Assembly (NCBI GenBank): GCA_973895155.1
Contig: OZ316891.1
Span: forward strand, 17,174,001-17,238,000
Length of the DNA stretch: 64,000 nt
From: Marsupella aquatica
Taxonomy: Eukaryota; Marchantiophyta
Direction: 5' to 3'
Shown here: one piece after another, positions 32,521-44,562 of the stretch
Numbering within the stretch: the stretch's first letter is position 1
Layout: each line of letters begins with the position of its first letter
Translations under genes and position numbers: made by a program
The notes under the pieces: generated by a model
Databases searched by the model: none
The model's input: only the letters and a program-made list of their open reading frames with translations
What the model was told of the DNA's origin: nothing

Positions 32521-34041
32521 TTGCAACCTTCCATAAAATGGCTACAACCTCCACATGACATCTTTGAAATTCCTGTTGAAATCTGCCAACTGATACGAAC
32601 CAACATTATTCCACCCCGTATTCCATACTCTCTGCTTCTCTGTCAAGGTACTGGTCAAGATTATGGTGACCTTTGGTCCCCTAGGAATGAAATCCCTGTC
32701 CAATCAAGTGGACTTGTTGCTCTGCTTCAAAAAAAGTATGACAAAGTTGAGGACATATGTAGCAATGTTGCCCCACAAAATCAACATTTAGTCCGGATCA
32801 TCTACCTCCACATCTCCCTGCAACACCATCACAACAAGGATAGGACAAAACATAGACAAAACCTATCCAATTTTTGTCAAAGTCAGCTAGCTCCAGTCAA
32901 CTAGTACCAAATGCATCAAAGATTGAAGATGTATGTTGCCTCTATCTTCTTCAGATGATAGAATCTCCAAAACTTACAAACAGAGGGCAACTTTGCTTAC
33001 CTGATTTTACAAAATGAGGCATAGATCTCAACTTCCTCTTTTGGAGTCTTGGGCTGCATCCTGTTGATGATTGCACTTCTTGGAGTCTGAGTGGAAGACG
33101 TGATGACTACCATTGACTTGGGATCTCTTCTAAGGGTACTACCTTCTCCCTCAAATCCCTTATACGGTGACTGATTCGGGGGTATATCATACAAGGTAAA
33201 GACTCAAAATCACTTAGGGATCCAAATCTGAAAGAAAAGGTGACCTACTCCACGATTGAAACTGAGCATACAATCTTGCTTTCTTGGTATGAAACGCATG
33301 ATGAGGTGGAAAATGAGAGGGGTAATCAAGCGGACCCTTTGTAGGATCATAATCAGAAGTGGGGCTATGATGAATGTCCCCAACACATTGTCATGGTTGT
33401 GAAGGCACTTGCTTCTTTAGGAGGTCATGAACAATAGGAACCATGTCCTCGCACTTACACCCAAGAAAAGTGGTCAGCTTATCAACAATTCTTAAAGAAG
33501 ACTCTACAAATCTGTGTGCATTAGGTTCCATTGTCAGTACAGGCTCTCGGGGGTCTCACTATATGGATGCCTCCACATATCCTGCGACATTTTTAGGCCT
33601 TGGACCCCCTAAAATGTAAGAAAAAAAAATTTCAACCCCTATAATTTTGGAATATTCCAAAAATACTATTGTGTTGGCCAGGGAAATAGAACAAACTGAT
33701 GGTTTGTTGAGATGTAGAATAGGTACTAGGAAGTCAAGGACGATTCTCAACTCTGGAAAATTGCATTGGCTCAAATTTTACCCATTTCTTGTATTCCGAC
33801 TTCCCAAGAAGTAAGGTTCTGACAAATGTTTCTTCTTTGAGTAGAGTACTTCCCCTTCAACCGAACACTTAAATGCAGTCACAATATACTCAACCAACCA
33901 CACACTTGGTTGACCCCTAATAAAATTGGCAAAATCCTCGGGCAAGACTGAACCTCTGACAGAATCCAACAAGTACATGTCGAGCTTGATGTTCCATGGA
34001 ATGTTGAGTAGCTCCTCCAAACCCATATGTTGTAAGGACAA
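32521..34041 (-). pseudogene. Mobile-domain-like ORF, heavily decayed
   Basis: Diverged paralogue of the ORF at 16205-18622. Conserved blocks occur in the same order and orientation, but split by stops and frameshifts. A possible internal start (MEPNAHRFVE, about 33530) precedes the part that follows TAG 17627 in the younger copy, which would fit two ORFs. Confidence 0.5.
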
Positions 34042-34419
34042 TCACAATGAAGCAAAGCTCTCTTTCGTCGTTGGCATCCAAACTAGGATGAATTTGGGAT
34101 GGGTACATGCTCCACAACAAAATCTTCATTGCTGTCACCATTGGTGCTCCCCTAGCTCCTGCAATGTTGCCCCTTCAGGTTTCGCTCCTTAGGGCTGGTC
34201 GTGAACTTGGAAATGGTGAATGACAATGTGGTTAGGATGGGAAGGGATGGGGGAGTGCAAGTGCATATAGGAGTCCTCCATGTATCCCAAATGCGCGTGA
34301 TATTCAACTGCGGAAGGCTTTGGAAGTTGTGCCATTCTTTTCAAATTACAAGTTGTACACATCTTGTCGTTGTCACATCAATGTTGGTGCCAAATTATCT
34401 AAGTGCAAGGACCCACTGC

Positions 34420-34460
34420 CATATAAGCGTATACGCATATAGGCATAAATGCATAAATGG
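34420..34460 (+). repeat. Decayed 8-bp tandem array, right
   Basis: CGTATACG, CATATAGG, CATAAATG, CATAAATG: four 8-bp units, the right-hand partner of 31656-31768. Confidence 0.65.
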
Positions 34461-35513
34461 CCCAGCCAATCTAGAGTGCCGACAAGTTTCCACTCAATAG
34501 GAGCCTATGGATTCTGGGGGTCACCATAAAACACGGGGTGCTGGTCAATTAGGTGAACCAATGCAAAGAAAGATGCCTTGTCCATGCGAGTCATTTGCCG
34601 TAAGATTAAAGGAGGGAGCTTGTCAAAATATAGTGTAGCAAACTCCCAAGATTTACTTGTTACTTTCTATAACAGGGCCCCAAACCCGGTAGTAGCTTAG
34701 TGATGACTTATAATTGTGTGTATATATATATAGGTAGAAAGACAAGTAGGTGTAGCAAAAGTGTTTGGATTTTCAATTTTTATTTTTGTTAGTTCTAATA
34801 AATTGATGTGACAACCGGAGGCCGGAGTTGAGAAGGGTGTCGGGCGATGATGGATGACAATGGAGCCATTGAAGGGGTACATGGAGGCCAAAAGGCAGCC
34901 CAAGGACTTGGAGGCCAAGGGTGGGCATCTTGGATGGGTGGGGGCTGGCCGAAGGCTCCACATAAGGAGCAAAACGGGAAGAATGATCAAAATATAGAAA
35001 AATGTTGAAACTTAAAATAGACGTTGTTGTGCTAGTACTCTTCCAAACATGGTCATGTTTAAATTCATTTTGAAGCCCTCAATGACCCCATGCAAAACTG
35101 GGGTTCCCTCCCTGGGCCCTCACTCTATGTAAAAGAAGTGGACCCCCTGCGATCAGGCCCTTTTCGTGTTTACCCCTTGTTATTTACATTTTACCATTAA
35201 AAGTACCCTTATTACCGGTAATAATTATAATTATTAGTTAAAATGAATAAAAACTACCCTTCGAGCGTTTGCACGTCCTCCACGTATTAGTTAAGACTGA
35301 GGGCCCAAGGGGTTCCCTAGTTGAGTTTAGGTTTGTATCAAACAGTGACATCTTGAGAAACCTCAATGCCCGTAAAATGACAAAACTAGGCAATCTTGGA
35401 GTAGTTATGGTGGGAGGGCCCTTACAAGGAAGGGGTTCCCACACTTGTGTTTCCCTTGGGGTTTCCCTTTCCCCTTTCATCCTTTGTGTGGTCTTCACAT
35501 TTTTTACTCTCCT

Positions 35514-35587
35514 TCCCTTTCCCACTCTGTAGAAGGGGCTCACACAATTTCCCTTCCCCACTCTGTAGAAGGGTCCCCACACTTTCT
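35514..35587 (+). repeat. Tandem duplication of about 36 bp
   Basis: Two diverged copies share CCACTCTGTAGAAGGG in a pyrimidine-rich context. Confidence 0.7.
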
Positions 35588-35861
35588 CCCTTCCCATTTT
35601 CTCTTTTCTCACTTGTGGGGTTCCCACCAATTCCTAAACCCTATTTAACCATTTCCCTATTGTGTTTGCTTTCAATGTGTGTACAGATCCTGGTTGTACA
35701 AACATCAGATTTTTGACCATCTCAAAATCAGGAGTTTACAGGCTTGTTGGAAAGACTTTGTTGAGCCAAATCTAGCAACGTGTCACACAGCCAGAATAGA
35801 GATAAGATGGAGGAGATACAATGGATCACTCTTTTTTTAGAATACTGAAGTTTTTGAGGCT

Positions 35862-35877
35862 GTACGGACGTCCGTAC
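35862..35877. repeat. 16-bp perfect palindrome
   Basis: GTACGGACGTCCGTAC is its own reverse complement. Isolated, with no relation to the 15-bp family. Confidence 0.9.
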
Positions 35878-37669
35878 TACATGAGGTCCTAGCTTTCCAA
35901 GGGAAGGAATAAGTAGCAACACATACGAGGATCCATGATCCATGTTTTGCAAAGCTGGGGTTGGGTGTTGTACGGATGGAGAGGAGGGAGACGATGCCTC
36001 GATTACCATAAAAACATAAACGGCCTTATCTCAATCGTTTGACCTCCGTTTTGTGCACCGTTTACGGAGCCGTGATCAAGAAGAGCAAGGCTCCTCAAAT
36101 ATATTTTCAGACTTTTGAGAAAAGTTTAGTATCAACAATTGTAGGGGCCTCCTCCTTTAACGACAGACTAGTGGTGGCAATCAGGAGGATTGAGGCTAGT
36201 AGGCAAGGTAGATAGATAGGATAGGAAGTGGTGGACTCAAGTGAGTCCCTATTTAGCGGATTGGTAGTGGGCACTGTCAAAGGCACCATCGGTCTATGTT
36301 AGGATAAGATTGGTTGGTGACACATGTGTGTGCCGCACGTAAATTAGGTTTTGAGGGCAGTGGTAATTGCCTCACCCTTGTAGGGATTATGTGCTTTGGT
36401 TTGTTTTTTTATTTAAGGGTAGCCCCCATAGGTGCAGGGGGAACTCAATCTAGTTTTGATGGAGTGTTAGCTTGTAGCATAGAGAAAGAAGTCATCTAGA
36501 GTAGTGAGGTAAGAAGTATTCATTCTCCTAGTGAGACAAGAGTTGAGTAGACAGCAGGGGCCAGGTTACTCATGCAATGTGTTACATTGTTCACCAAAAG
36601 ATATGGATTTAGTTTGACTCTCCAAATTTTATTGCGTGTTATGATTTCTTTCCTTTCATAGTTGTGTTCTTCCCGTAGTTGTTGTGGTGTTTTTTTTATG
36701 AAAGGACCCACCAAGTGTATTCTTGAGAGACGTTTGCAAGGTCTGGTTGGTCTTGTGAGCTAGAGGAGTGGTGACAACACTCCACTAAAGACCAAGAGGA
36801 AGGTAGAGAGTGCAGTCCATGGGACTTGATAAAAAACAGTGAAGGATGAGATAGTCGGTAAACTTGATCAAAAAATATATTTGTGAGAGCGAAAATGAAT
36901 CTACTCTTTTTTGTTGTGATGAGTCTAAATAGCATCCCTCCACGTCCCCGTGATACGATTTAAATGGTATTGGTTGTGAAGTAGCAAAAATATACGTGGT
37001 TACCGTTCGATAAACAGACGACACTTTCTTGTCAACAAAAAACCTGGTGTTCTCCATCACGACATACAACTCCATGAGCTCATGTGAGCACCCTCCAATT
37101 CAAGTATGCCAGTGTCATCGTCAGATTCATCTGATGAATACAGATCATGATCTGAATCTGAATTAGATAATCTGAAGTCATTCAAGGAGTTCACATCGCT
37201 ACCTGATGTAAGGAGGTCATCATCCGAGCTCTCCAAAAGGATGTTTAATACCAATTTCTCTTGCACCATCTGCAATTCTTTCTGACAATATGACAGTTGA
37301 GGCATGGTGTCTCCAAAAGAAGTTCCTGGAAAAAATTGTTCTTTTGTAAACACTAGAGAATAGTACACTCTTCAGATCAATTCTCCCAAGCAATTGATCA
37401 AACATATTGTACACCAACAATTCATGTCAAATTCACATGGCTGACGCTGGTAACAGATTCCACAATTTGGTTATCATCCATAGATTGGAACTGTGCACTG
37501 GCAATGATTATAAATTTGAGTCGTTACATGATTGCCTATGCCTCACACGCATCTACTCAGGCACAGGGAACAAAGCTCAACACATACAACTTCCCCTACT
37601 CCAAATCATAGGACTTTAAAGACCAGACCAGTTCCCCTATAGCTCCTCCCACAGCTTTGGCAGGATTTT

Positions 37670-38856
37670 TCCTTGTCTGGTTTTTATTTATTAATTATTT
37701 TTTAAATACGTTTATTCAGCGTGAACCTGTAGGCCAAAAGGCAAAAGAGCCACAAAGGGCGAGAAAACAAAGAGGTCGATAAGGAACAAGGAAGAATCCA
37801 ACAAACAACAGGGGATCCACCAATATCCCATCAAGCCCAAGGCATCCGGAAATATAGCAGAGAATAACGTCTTTATCCTAAACCAGTAGAGGGGAGAGCA
37901 GCCCCAATAAAAGCAAACCCGCAGCAACACTCAAGAGAGAGAGAAGTCCATTCGGGACCACACAAGACTAAGTCAAGGCATTACCGCCAAGTTAAGTGAC
38001 TCAACACAAATTATCCTATTCCTCATAATCCTATTCTGTTCAATTAGCAGTAACTCTGTAGCACCTGAAAGCCGAAGCAGTCTTCTTGAAGGGCTGGTAG
38101 CTTCAGCAACCGTAGTGAGATGGTCAAGTGTCTTAGAAATAACCAGCACTTGGTTGAAGACCCTCTTTTGTGACAGATCAAAGGTCTACAGATTTCGTGC
38201 CAGCCAAAGATTCCACAACACTTGATAAAGCACAAAGAAGCGAAGGGTAAACAATGGTGATTTCATCTTAGTAGCCAATAGCAGTCCAACTAAGTCCAGC
38301 ACCCTGTCGCAAAGGAGACCATTCATCCACCCATGTATAAGTGGCCAGCATTTGTTTGCGTGCCTATAAACAACAAAAATATGGGGAATGGTTTCTAAGA
38401 TTTTGGGACAGAGAGTGCAACAGCCAGAAAACTTCCCAATTCATAGGGTTCTGGAGCCAAAGAAGAGTCCTTGAGCTAGAATGTGCCAGAGAAAGACCTT
38501 AGCACGAGTTGAGAGGTCAGATCATGACCACAAAGTTTTCCATTGATCGTTCTAATCTGCCTTAGAGTAAGTCTTACCCCAGATTCGGTTCAACCTATCA
38601 AAATCAGATCCCTTCGGACGGATCATCTCATAAACACGGAGATTGGGAAGTTTGAAGTGCTTCAGTCTCAAGTTCTGATCAGTCCATCTCCATTGTGCAG
38701 CCCGAGTTTCCATCATGCAACCATTGTAAACCAAGTTATTGATCCAATTTCCCTGACTACTTTGATGTGCTACCATGGCTTTGTGACGGGAAATAGGTTT
38801 TCACTTGTCCACTGTGCTTCACATGAGACTATGGAGAGCCAAAGCATGCTTGGTTG
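37670..38856 (-). pseudogene. LINE fragment (zf-RVT and 3' end), left part
   Basis: Minus strand, with a T-rich stretch (an A-rich tail when read on the minus strand) at about 37675-37705. The protein is colinear with the LINE at 3.4-3.9 kb: IWGKTYSKAD, LSTRAKVFLWHILAQGLF, CTLCPKILETIPHIFV, HANKCW. Several stops. The Copia element inserted at 38857 splits it from the part at 44887. Confidence 0.65.
38852..38856. repeat. Copia target site duplication, left (GGTTG)
   Basis: Partner of GGCTG at 44887-44891. One transition difference. Confidence 0.75.
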
Positions 38857-39180
38857 TGTGGGGAGAAATCAGATCTAGAAAAACACTCCAAACATACACG
38901 TGCTCAATAGTTACGTGATTCGCCTCAAGGTTGGCTACGTCCACGAGAATACAAAGCTTTATAAATAGTTATATGTCTACTCAAGCATCACCATAGCTCT
39001 CATCTCTTCAAGCTCTCATCTCTTGCTATATCCCTGTGTTCTCTCTTGAGAACTCTCTTGTGTGTTTTCACACCACATACAAGTTGAAGAAATAAGGACC
39101 AATCTCTTCAACTAGGGTTTACTCTAACCCTAGTTAACATACTAACCATAGTTCAACCCAAGACTGAGTTAACCTCTACA
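38857..39180 (-). repeat. Copia 3' LTR
   Basis: 324 bp, TG...CA ends when read on the plus strand. Contains a CTTTATAAATAG stretch that may be the TATA region on the opposite strand. Confidence 0.95.
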
Positions 39181-39195
39181 AACTCCCCCTTGACT
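39179..39195 (-). other. Polypurine tract
   Basis: Read on the minus strand, GTCAAGGGGGAGTT directly precedes the 3' LTR: the expected plus-strand DNA primer site. Confidence 0.75.
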
Positions 39196-39373
39196 CACGT
39201 CTTAGGAGGGTTCATAACATTGTCTTTTCTTTACAGTTCCTCCGCGGGAAGTTCAAGATAGTAGGGCCAAAAGACCCTCCCCCTAATGCAAGGGTTAACT
39301 AGAACTAAGCCGCAGCCGATAAGCCATCGGATGGAGTACTTATATAGAGACATTTTCTTGGTTAGCTCTCTAT

Positions 39374-39913
39374 TTACAATATTTGTAAATAATTACAATG
39401 CCTTGGAAAACTATTGGAGTCTAATACTTTGGTAAATGCATCTGCTGGATTAAGCTTTCCATCAATCTTGACAAGCTCAAATTCATCATCCGATAATGCA
39501 TGTCGGATGAAATGATAGTGGACATCAATGTGCTTTACCTTGCCATCCATCACCTGATTCTTGGCAGTATAAATTGCACTTTGACTGTCACAATGAAGAT
39601 AGACACAATCTTGTGATAAACCCATCTCAGTGACAAGCTTTTTCAACCAAATGGTCTCTGATGCTGCTTCTGCTGCCGCTACATACTCGGCATCCATAGT
39701 AGACTTTGCAACACACTTTTGGAGAGTAGACTTCCAATTAATGCATCCACCAGCAAGTGTAAATACATATCCAGTTGTTGATCTCCTCTTATCCAGATCA
39801 CCTGCGTAGTCTGCATCCATATAACCTTGAAGCACTTTCATATTGTTTGAACTTGCATCAAACAATAAACCCTTCTTAGTGGAACCTCTGATGTAGCGCA
39901 AAATCCATTTCAT
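39374..39913 (-). pseudogene. Copia RNase H
   Basis: Open frame of 179 codons with MDADYAGDLDKRRSTTGYVF, CINWKSTLQKCVAKSTMDAE and LHCDSQSAIYTAKNQV, the typical Copia RNase H block, plus the HYHFIR motif near the end. It degrades RNA in the RNA/DNA hybrid. It overlaps the RT frame by a frameshift near 39900, where CRSRKSSLGSNE replaces the usual link. Confidence 0.9.
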
Positions 39914-40901
39914 TGCTTCCCAATGAACTTTTCCTGGATCTGCTTACCTTGCTAACAACATAAGCTATGTCGGGTCGGGTGCATACCATGAGATACATTA
40001 AACTACCCACAACACTTTCATAAGGAACTTTGGACATCAAACTTTTTCTTGTTGCATCCGATGGATAAAATGCTGCAGAAATATTAAAATGCCTTGCCAA
40101 AGGAACACTCACAGCCTTAGCATCTGCCATGTTGAATTTTGAGAGCACCTTCTCTGCATATCTTGTTTGCGTTAGCCAAAGTTTGGTTTTGTCCACATCC
40201 CTGACAATCTCCATGCCTAGGATCCTCTTGGCTGTGCCCAAGTCCTTCATCTTAAACTCAGAACTGAGTTGGGCCTTAAGCTTATCAACTTTGCCTCTAT
40301 CCTTTGCTGCGATGAGCATGTCATCCACATAAACTACAAGGATGACAAATTTAAAACCTGTGTTGTTCACACGCCTGATGTAAACACATGGATCGTACAC
40401 GCTTCTCACAAATCCAAGAGATTTCAAAAATTCATCAAAACGCTTGTTCCACTGCCTTGGGCTTTGCTTTAATCCATACAAGGATTTTAGCAATCTGCAT
40501 ACCAAATATTCCTTGTCCTTTTGCACAAAACCCTTTGGTTGCCTCATGTAAATCACCTCATCCAACGATCCATATAAGAATGCCGTGACAACATCCATTT
40601 GATCTAAAACCAGATCAAATAAAACTACAAGAGCACATAGCAAACGTATTGTTGAATACTTTGCTATGGGTGAAAAAACCTCATTATAGTCTATACCTTT
40701 TTGTTGAGTAAAACCCTTGGCTACCAACCGAGCCTTAAATATCTTCTCAGCATCCTCCATAGGTCCATCTTTCTTCCTATACACCCACTTGCTGTCAATA
40801 GCCTGCTTGTCACTAGGTAGACTTGTGAGCCCCCAAGTCTTGTTATCATGAAGTGATTTCATTTCCATGCGCATTGCCGCCTGCCACTGTTGCTTCTCCA
40901 T
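39876..40901 (-). pseudogene. Copia reverse transcriptase
   Basis: 341 codons, starting in the connection to integrase (WQAAMRMEMKSLHDNKTWGL). Contains FKARLVAKGFTQ, DYNEVFSPIAKYSTIR, QMDVVTAFLYGSLDE, LKSLYGLKQSPRQWN and the catalytic VVYVDDMLIA. The active-site Asp pair is intact. Ends in the frameshifted join to RNase H. Confidence 0.95.
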
Positions 40902-41197
40902 AGAAGCTAGGACCTCTCAAAATGAGGATGGATCTCCATCTTCTGTCACCAATGTATCAATAGATTCTTCATCCAAATCCACTTGATCAGAAGGAAACCA
41001 AGTTCCATACCTTTCTCGGGCTTGACGTTTACGAGTTTCTCTTTGCACTAAAGACTCTGGCTGATCTGATTATCGTGTGCTTTGCCCTACAATAGTGTCA
41101 ACATATTCTTCATTTGACACATCATCTCCCCTTAAATCCTCTAGAGGAGGAGATTGCTCATTGTTAGTAGTAGGGAATTGACCTATCTCCTCCTCCT
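40902..41197 (-). pseudogene. Copia integrase-RT linker
   Basis: Acidic linker with LLVSRDVSFNEDKSLKEEE (41309-41070), the block that in Copia follows the integrase core (fHxtRDVvFdE). Stops separate it from both neighbours. Confidence 0.7.
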
Positions 41198-42070
41198 TCA
41201 ATGATTTATCTTCATTAAAGGATACATCCCGACTAACAAGTAACTTGCAATCAACTGGATCCCACAATCGATATCCTTCAACTTCACGCTGATAACCAAG
41301 AAAATGCATTTTTGGGCTCTAGGATCTAGCTTAGTCCTATTGTTGCTAGGAACATGTGCATATGCTTCACAACCAAAAACCCTAAGCTTTGAATAATCAG
41401 CAGGTCGATTGTGCCATAGCTCAAAGGGGGTTTTGTAAGTGATTGCCCGACTAGGAGAGAGATTTACTAGATAAGCAGCAATGTTGACAGCTTCCGCCCA
41501 AAAGATTTGTGGCAATTTAGAGTGGCTCAACATGCTCCTTGCTCGCTCCAACAATGTGCGGTTGAGTCGCTCAACAACACTATTTTGCTCAGGAGTGTAC
41601 ACAATTGTGAGATGGTGAGTAATTCCCTTATTTGCACAATATGTATTGAATTTGCCAGAGGTATATTCACCACCATTATCAGATCATAGATATCTCACAT
41701 TCTTTGCAGTCTATGTCTCAACTTGAGCTACCCATTGTTTGAAGATGGAAAATACTTCAAACTTATGGGCAATGAAGTAAATCCAAATAAACCTTGAGTA
41801 ATCATCGATAAATGATACATAGTATTGTTTGCCTGAATGTGAGGAAACCAGAGCAAGACCCCATATATCGGAATGAATATACTCAAGTACAGCTTAATTT
41901 AGAATGATGAATAGCAGTCAGAAATGGAGTTCTTGTTTTCTTGCCGACAATGCAATGATCACAAAAACTCAACTTGCATGCTTGCAATCCTGGTAGGAGA
42001 TGTCGCTTGTGTAAGATTTCCAAACTTTTTTCACTCATGTGACCAAGCCGAGCATGCCATAAATTGATTT
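41198..42070 (-). pseudogene. Copia integrase (GAG-pre-integrase and core)
   Basis: Reading from 42070: [20 protein letters not shown] with a [14 protein letters not shown] block (zinc-binding HHCC of the pre-integrase domain), then a damaged core. YTPEQNSVVERLNRTLLERA (41602 on) holds the Glu of the DDE triad. KLRVFGCEAYAHVP follows. Multiple stops between 41.6 and 41.9 kb. Confidence 0.85.
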
Positions 42071-42077
42071 TCTCCTC

Positions 42078-42600
42078 CTAAGATGTGACCACATTGACTT
42101 CGGCAAGAAGGGTGGTGCCTTCCAAGACATAGATGTTTCTTTTTCTCTTGCCAATAAGAACTTCATTTGATCCGTGTGTGACTGTTAACACCCCATCAGT
42201 TGCACTCCATTGATAACCCTTCGCATCCAAGTAGCTAAGAGAAATCAAATTCTTACACATTTCTAGAATGTGTCTGACATTTGATAGAGTACAATACTTA
42301 CCGGGTAGTTGAATCTTTACGGATCCAATCCCTAAAACTTTGCAAGAATGATTATTTTCCATCAAAACAGATCCGTTGATAGGAGTGTAGGATAAGAAAA
42401 GTTCACGCATATAACACATGTGATACGAGAAAGCGGAATCCAAAATCCATTGACAATCCTCAACTTGGGAAGTGGTACACAATGCAAATCCTTCACTGTC
42501 CTCTTCTCGAACAACTACTTGGGCTGAAGAACCAGCAACTTCCTTGAATGTGTCTTTGACGCGACAATCCTTCTTCATGTGGCCTACTTTGTCACACTTC
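42078..42600 (-). pseudogene. Copia zinc knuckle and aspartic protease
   Basis: CWKCDKVGHMKKDC (CX2CX4HX4C knuckle, about 42600-42558), then WILDSAFSYHMC in the place of the usual WILDSGASxHM. The catalytic Asp is present, but Gly-Ala is changed, so the protease is probably inactive. Ends at a stop after LLAEVNVVTS. Confidence 0.85.
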
Positions 42601-42896
42601 CAACACTTTAGCTCACGAGTAGACTTGGATGGTGATTTGGATCGAGATCTAGATCTAAACCTCCTTCTACCAAATGATCGCTCCTGGAACCTTCCTCACT
42701 CCATGGGAGGTGGGTTTAACCTTTTATTTTCATGAGATGGTTCCCTTGTCTTGCCTCTTTCTACCAACGGTGCTGTTGATGATGAGGTTGAGGTAGGATG
42801 AGCTGAAGAAACCAGCTTAGATTGCATGTCATCGATCAACAGGGCACTCACCACATCATTGTAGGATATAGTTGTCTTATCACGGAATAGAAGAAC

Positions 42897-43391
42897 TCAA
42901 GACAAAGATTGGTACGAAGGTGGTAGTGAGCTCAAGAGTTGTAAGGCTTTCTTTTCTTCGCTCAAATGTTCCCCCAAATTCTCTAGGTCAACCACAAGAT
43001 CATTAAACTGATCGATATGATCTTGAATCTTGACTCCATCAGCCATTTTGAATTGCATGAGCTTTAGGCTTGCATACATTCGGTTTGACATCTCCTTCTT
43101 GTAGTACTTGTTGCATAATGCTTGAAACAAGTCCGTCACCGTTTGTGTTGATTTTTCCTCAAACTGCTTCTTCACATTGTTTTTCAGGTACATGCCAACA
43201 ATGCTTACCACTTGATCTTGGAGATCATGCCAATCATCATCTTCCATCTCCTTGGGTTGAGATCTTAGTACCTTGCCTAGGCCCATCGCCCTAAGTGCAT
43301 CACTCACGTTACGTTCTCATATTGTATAGTCCATTCGACCATCAAATTTTTCCACCTCAAACCTTTGACATCCAATCCTAGTAGTCGCCAT
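42897..43391 (-). pseudogene. Copia gag (UBN2-like)
   Basis: ATG 43391 (MATTRIGCQRFEVEKFDGRM), a TGA about 24 codons later where Trp is expected, then DALRAMGLGKVLRS, LFQALCNKYYKKEMSNRMYA, IQDHIDQFNDLVVDLENLG, LLSSLPPSYQSL. This is the standard plant Copia gag fold-forming region. A further stop separates it from the zinc knuckle. Confidence 0.9.
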
Positions 43392-43399
43392 TGCTAGAA

Positions 43400-44548
43400 T
43401 ACCGAATGTAGTGTGGAGTCGCCTTCCGACAAGAAATAAACGTTGAATGCTCAGATGTGGGGTATGAAAATAAGGCAAAAAATGAAAGTTGGTGAATTTT
43501 GAAACTGATCACTCTTGTGTGTACCCCACAAGGTAACGCTCCAAATTCTGAAAATGGTTTGTCAAATGGACTCTCGAGTGCCGAGAATTTTTTACTTCGA
43601 CCGAAAGGGGGTAAAAGATGAAATAATTACCCCTCAAGGGAATCTATTATGCCAAAAATTCCACTAGTATACTTTTTCAAAATTGAATGCACCAATACTT
43701 GCCTAGCTTCCCCAAGTACGCCTCTCCAAAAGTTGAAGTTGATCTGATTTTGTTTGCCCCTCGAAATCTTTGACGTTCCGTAAAACTTTAAGCCTCTGGA
43801 AAATAATCTTTTTAGGAAATTCCGTCCGCCCTTGTACAGCCCCTGTGGGGGACTTCACAGGGGGCACTTCCCCCTGCCCGAGCCCTGTCAAGCCCTAAAA
43901 GGCCTCCTCAAACTTTTCAACCTCCTCGCGCGCCCGCGCAAGTCGCGACTACTTGCGGCAGAAAGTACCCCTCGGTGGATTCACTCAAATTCCCATCTCA
44001 GTTTTTGACTAAATCCAATTCTTATTTCAGATTCAAAAACTAGACTTCGAGGGCATCCAGATAGATATAAATAACTCGCAAAAAGGTGGAGTAATGAGGG
44101 AGAAACAATTCGGTGGAAATGACTGATATTAAGTTATCCGCCATAGCCAAATTTTCGAGCTCAAAAAATGAGAATTGAAATTAAGATTTCTTCTCAACCG
44201 TTTGACGGAATTCTACGATGTTGATATCGAAACGTCTAGAAAGTCAAGGCGCTCAAGCGTATCTTAGTTTCAAGTCCCGATAGAACAATCAAAAAGACTG
44301 ATGTGAGAAATTGACCTTATCTCTTGCCCGATAACGTAAATTAAAAACCGTCACTTACAATTGTTTTTGTTTTTGACCTCAGGCCTTCATTGCTTCACTG
44401 AAATGAGCCCCTGGTTGTGTGCTCCACACTTGTGAGAAGATTGAGTTTGATCTTCTTCCAATTGCTCCGCTTCGAAGAGGAAATCATCCGCTGTTCGCTT
44501 TGCTTGAAGCAAGTTCTATGGAGTTCCTAATCGACTAAAAAAATCTGA
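43400..44548 (-). other. Copia 5' leader
   Basis: No ORF with recognisable content. About 1.1 kb between gag and the primer-binding site, long for a Copia leader. Confidence 0.6.
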
Positions 44549-44560
44549 GCTCTGATACCA
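44549..44560 (-). other. Primer-binding site, initiator tRNA-Met type
   Basis: On the minus strand, TGGTATCAGAGC lies two bases inside the 5' LTR. This is the common plant primer-binding site complementary to the 3' end of initiator methionine tRNA. Confidence 0.95.
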
Positions 44561-44562
44561 AT

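Larger units (their letters stand above)
31656..34460 (-). mobile_element. Older copy of the array-flanked mobile-domain-like element
   Basis: Same architecture as 15900-18925: decayed 8-bp arrays on both flanks (about 31656-31768 and 34420-34460) around a minus-strand ORF relic. Protein blocks match the younger copy: LQHMGLEELLNIPWNIKLD, FKCSVEGEVLYSKKKHLSEP (34041-33778), LDFLVPILHLNKPSVCS (near 33700), VITSSTQTPRSAI (33194-32997) and, read through 32904-32521 on the minus strand, EKQRVWN and DVMWRL. Many stops and frameshifts. The extent is set by the arrays. Confidence 0.6.
34461..37665. other. Long stretch without a recognisable gene
   Basis: Short ORFs only. Contains a (TA)n run near 34722, a roughly 36-bp tandem duplication with CACTCTGTAGAAGGG (about 35514-35587), and a 16-bp perfect palindrome at 35862-35877. 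Minus-strand ORFs at 37368-36785 (acidic, Ser/Asp-rich) may be an element relic but show no family motif. Confidence 0.5.

Noticed and set aside
36785-37368. Transposase fragment on the minus strand
   Set aside because: The acidic Ser/Asp-rich ORFs have no DDE or zinc motif I can name. Left as unassigned.
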